A stretch of DNA of 5,454 nt. Origin: CAZWBR01 sp964404205. GTDB lineage: Bacteria > Bacteroidota > Bacteroidia > Bacteroidales > Prolixibacteraceae. The notes under the pieces were generated by a model that ran no database searches, was not told where the DNA came from, and was given only the letters and a program-made list of their open reading frames with translations. The stretch lies in contig CAYOJD010000153.1 in the NCBI GenBank assembly GCA_964404205.1, positions 1 through 5,454 on the forward strand, read 5' to 3'. Shown here in pieces: positions 4,850 through 5,454 of this stretch. The translations under genes were made by a program, and so were the position numbers. Position 1 is the stretch's first letter, and every line of letters begins with the position of its first letter.

Positions 4850-5454
4850 CTAATTGCTGAAAAGCGAATCAACAAACTCAGTTCGGTTAAAAATCTGCAA
4901 ATCATCCATTCCTTCGCCAACGCCAATATATTTTACCGGTATTTTGAATTGATCGGAAATTCCAATTACTACCCCCCCTTTGGCTGTTCCGTCAAGCTTG
5001 GTCAGCGCCATGGCGGTTACTTCGGTCGCAAGGGTAAATTGTTTGGCTTGTTCGAAAGCATTCTGACCGGTTGAACCATCCAATACAAGCAATACTTCGT
5101 CGGGGGCATTAGGAAAAACTTTCTGCATCACCTTTTTTATTTTCGATAGCTCGTTCATCAGATTTATTTTATTGTGCAAACGACCGGCAGTATCAATTAT
5201 TACTACATCTGCGCCCGATGCTTTGGCTGACTGTAACGTATCGAAAGCAACCGAAGCCGGGTCGGAACCCATCGTTTGTTTTACAATCGGAACACCCACT
5301 CTGTCGGCCCAGATTTGCAATTGATCGATAGCTGCAGCGCGGAATGTATCGGCAGCACCCAGAACAACTTTTTTGCCTGATGCCTTAAACTGATGGGCTA
5401 ATTTGCCGATTGTTGTTGTTTTACCAACGCCATTGACACCTACAACCATAATTA
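4850..5454 (-). CDS. ftsY: Signal recognition particle receptor FtsY, C-terminal part (cut by window edge)
   Basis: FtsY is the membrane-associated GTPase that receives SRP-bound ribosomes and delivers nascent membrane proteins to SecYEG. The frame stays open to the right edge: the codon before the Met at 5449 is ATT and the next ends in TA, matching the usual (V/L)IMVVG lead-in, so this Met is internal and not the start. Visible GTPase motifs, numbered from that Met, are the P-loop GVNGVGKTTT (4-13), DTFRAAA (34-40), DTAGR (86-90), TKLDGTAKGG (150-159) and GVGEGMDDL (176-184). The C-terminus ends in RTEFVDSLFSN, normal for FtsY. DTFRAAA with GVGEGMDDL distinguishes it from Ffh, which also has an M domain after this point. 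The N domain and any acidic N-terminal region lie outside the window. rimO follows after 42 bp on the same strand. Confidence 0.97.
   Translation of the reverse strand, partial: IMVVGVNGVGKTTTIGKLAHQFKASGKKVVLGAADTFRAAAIDQLQIWADRVGVPIVKQTMGSDPASVAFDTLQSAKASGADVVIIDTAGRLHNKINLMNELSKIKKVMQKVFPNAPDEVLLVLDGSTGQNAFEQAKQFTLATEVTAMALTKLDGTAKGGVVIGISDQFKIPVKYIGVGEGMDDLQIFNRTEFVDSLFSN

Noticed and set aside
4835..5074. 79-codon plus-strand frame at the ftsY 3' end
   Set aside because: Antisense to the conserved GTPase motifs of FtsY, so a shadow frame.
1..5454. Mobile element, CRISPR array, phage or defence system
   Set aside because: No transposase or integrase motifs, no regularly spaced repeats, no terminal inverted repeats and no target duplications; all but one gene belong to common chromosomal families.

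Overview
The window looks like ordinary chromosome from a member of the Bacteroidota, probably Bacteroidales or a relative such as Marinilabiliales/Prolixibacteraceae; the finer placement is inference. The main reasons are a textbook Bacteroidota promoter (TTG, 19 bp, TATATTTG) in front of the first gene, A-rich leaders without clear Shine-Dalgarno sequences, a DUF4494-type protein (a family I know only from Bacteroidota), and the ftsY-rimO gene order common in that phylum. I see no mobile element, CRISPR array, tRNA or rRNA.

Layout. Positions 1-176 are a non-coding leader holding inverted repeats and a strong promoter. A Fur-family regulator of PerR type follows at 177-596 (+). A short symmetrical hairpin with A and T tracts on its two sides (617-645) can end transcription from both directions. 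Facing the regulator is a minus-strand cluster read from 2642 down to 648: an exported methionine sulfoxide reductase A (msrA), an SGNH/GDSL-hydrolase lipoprotein, and a DUF4494-type protein with an internal duplication and an acidic tail. Gaps of 57 and 33 bp suggest co-transcription, although a possible internal promoter lies before the lipoprotein gene.

A 174-bp divergent intergenic region (2643-2816) separates msrA from an unrecognised, cysteine-free, helix-rich cytoplasmic protein of about 230 aa (2817-3509, +). That gene converges on rimO with only 8 bp between stop codons. rimO (3518-4807, -) encodes the radical-SAM methylthiotransferase for ribosomal protein S12. The 3' part of ftsY, the signal recognition particle receptor GTPase, lies 42 bp upstream of it and runs off the right edge.

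How the genes fit together. ftsY and rimO are housekeeping genes tied to protein targeting and ribosome modification. The left half has an oxidative-stress flavour: a regulator carrying the complete PerR metal-ligand set sits tail to tail with a repair enzyme for oxidised methionine in the envelope. No regulatory link between them is visible. The most interesting non-coding signal is a pair of abutting perfect palindromes inside the perR-like promoter (130-141 and 142-155), which are good candidates for an autoregulatory operator. The least explained gene is the helical protein at 2817-3509. I found no convincing new multi-gene system here.
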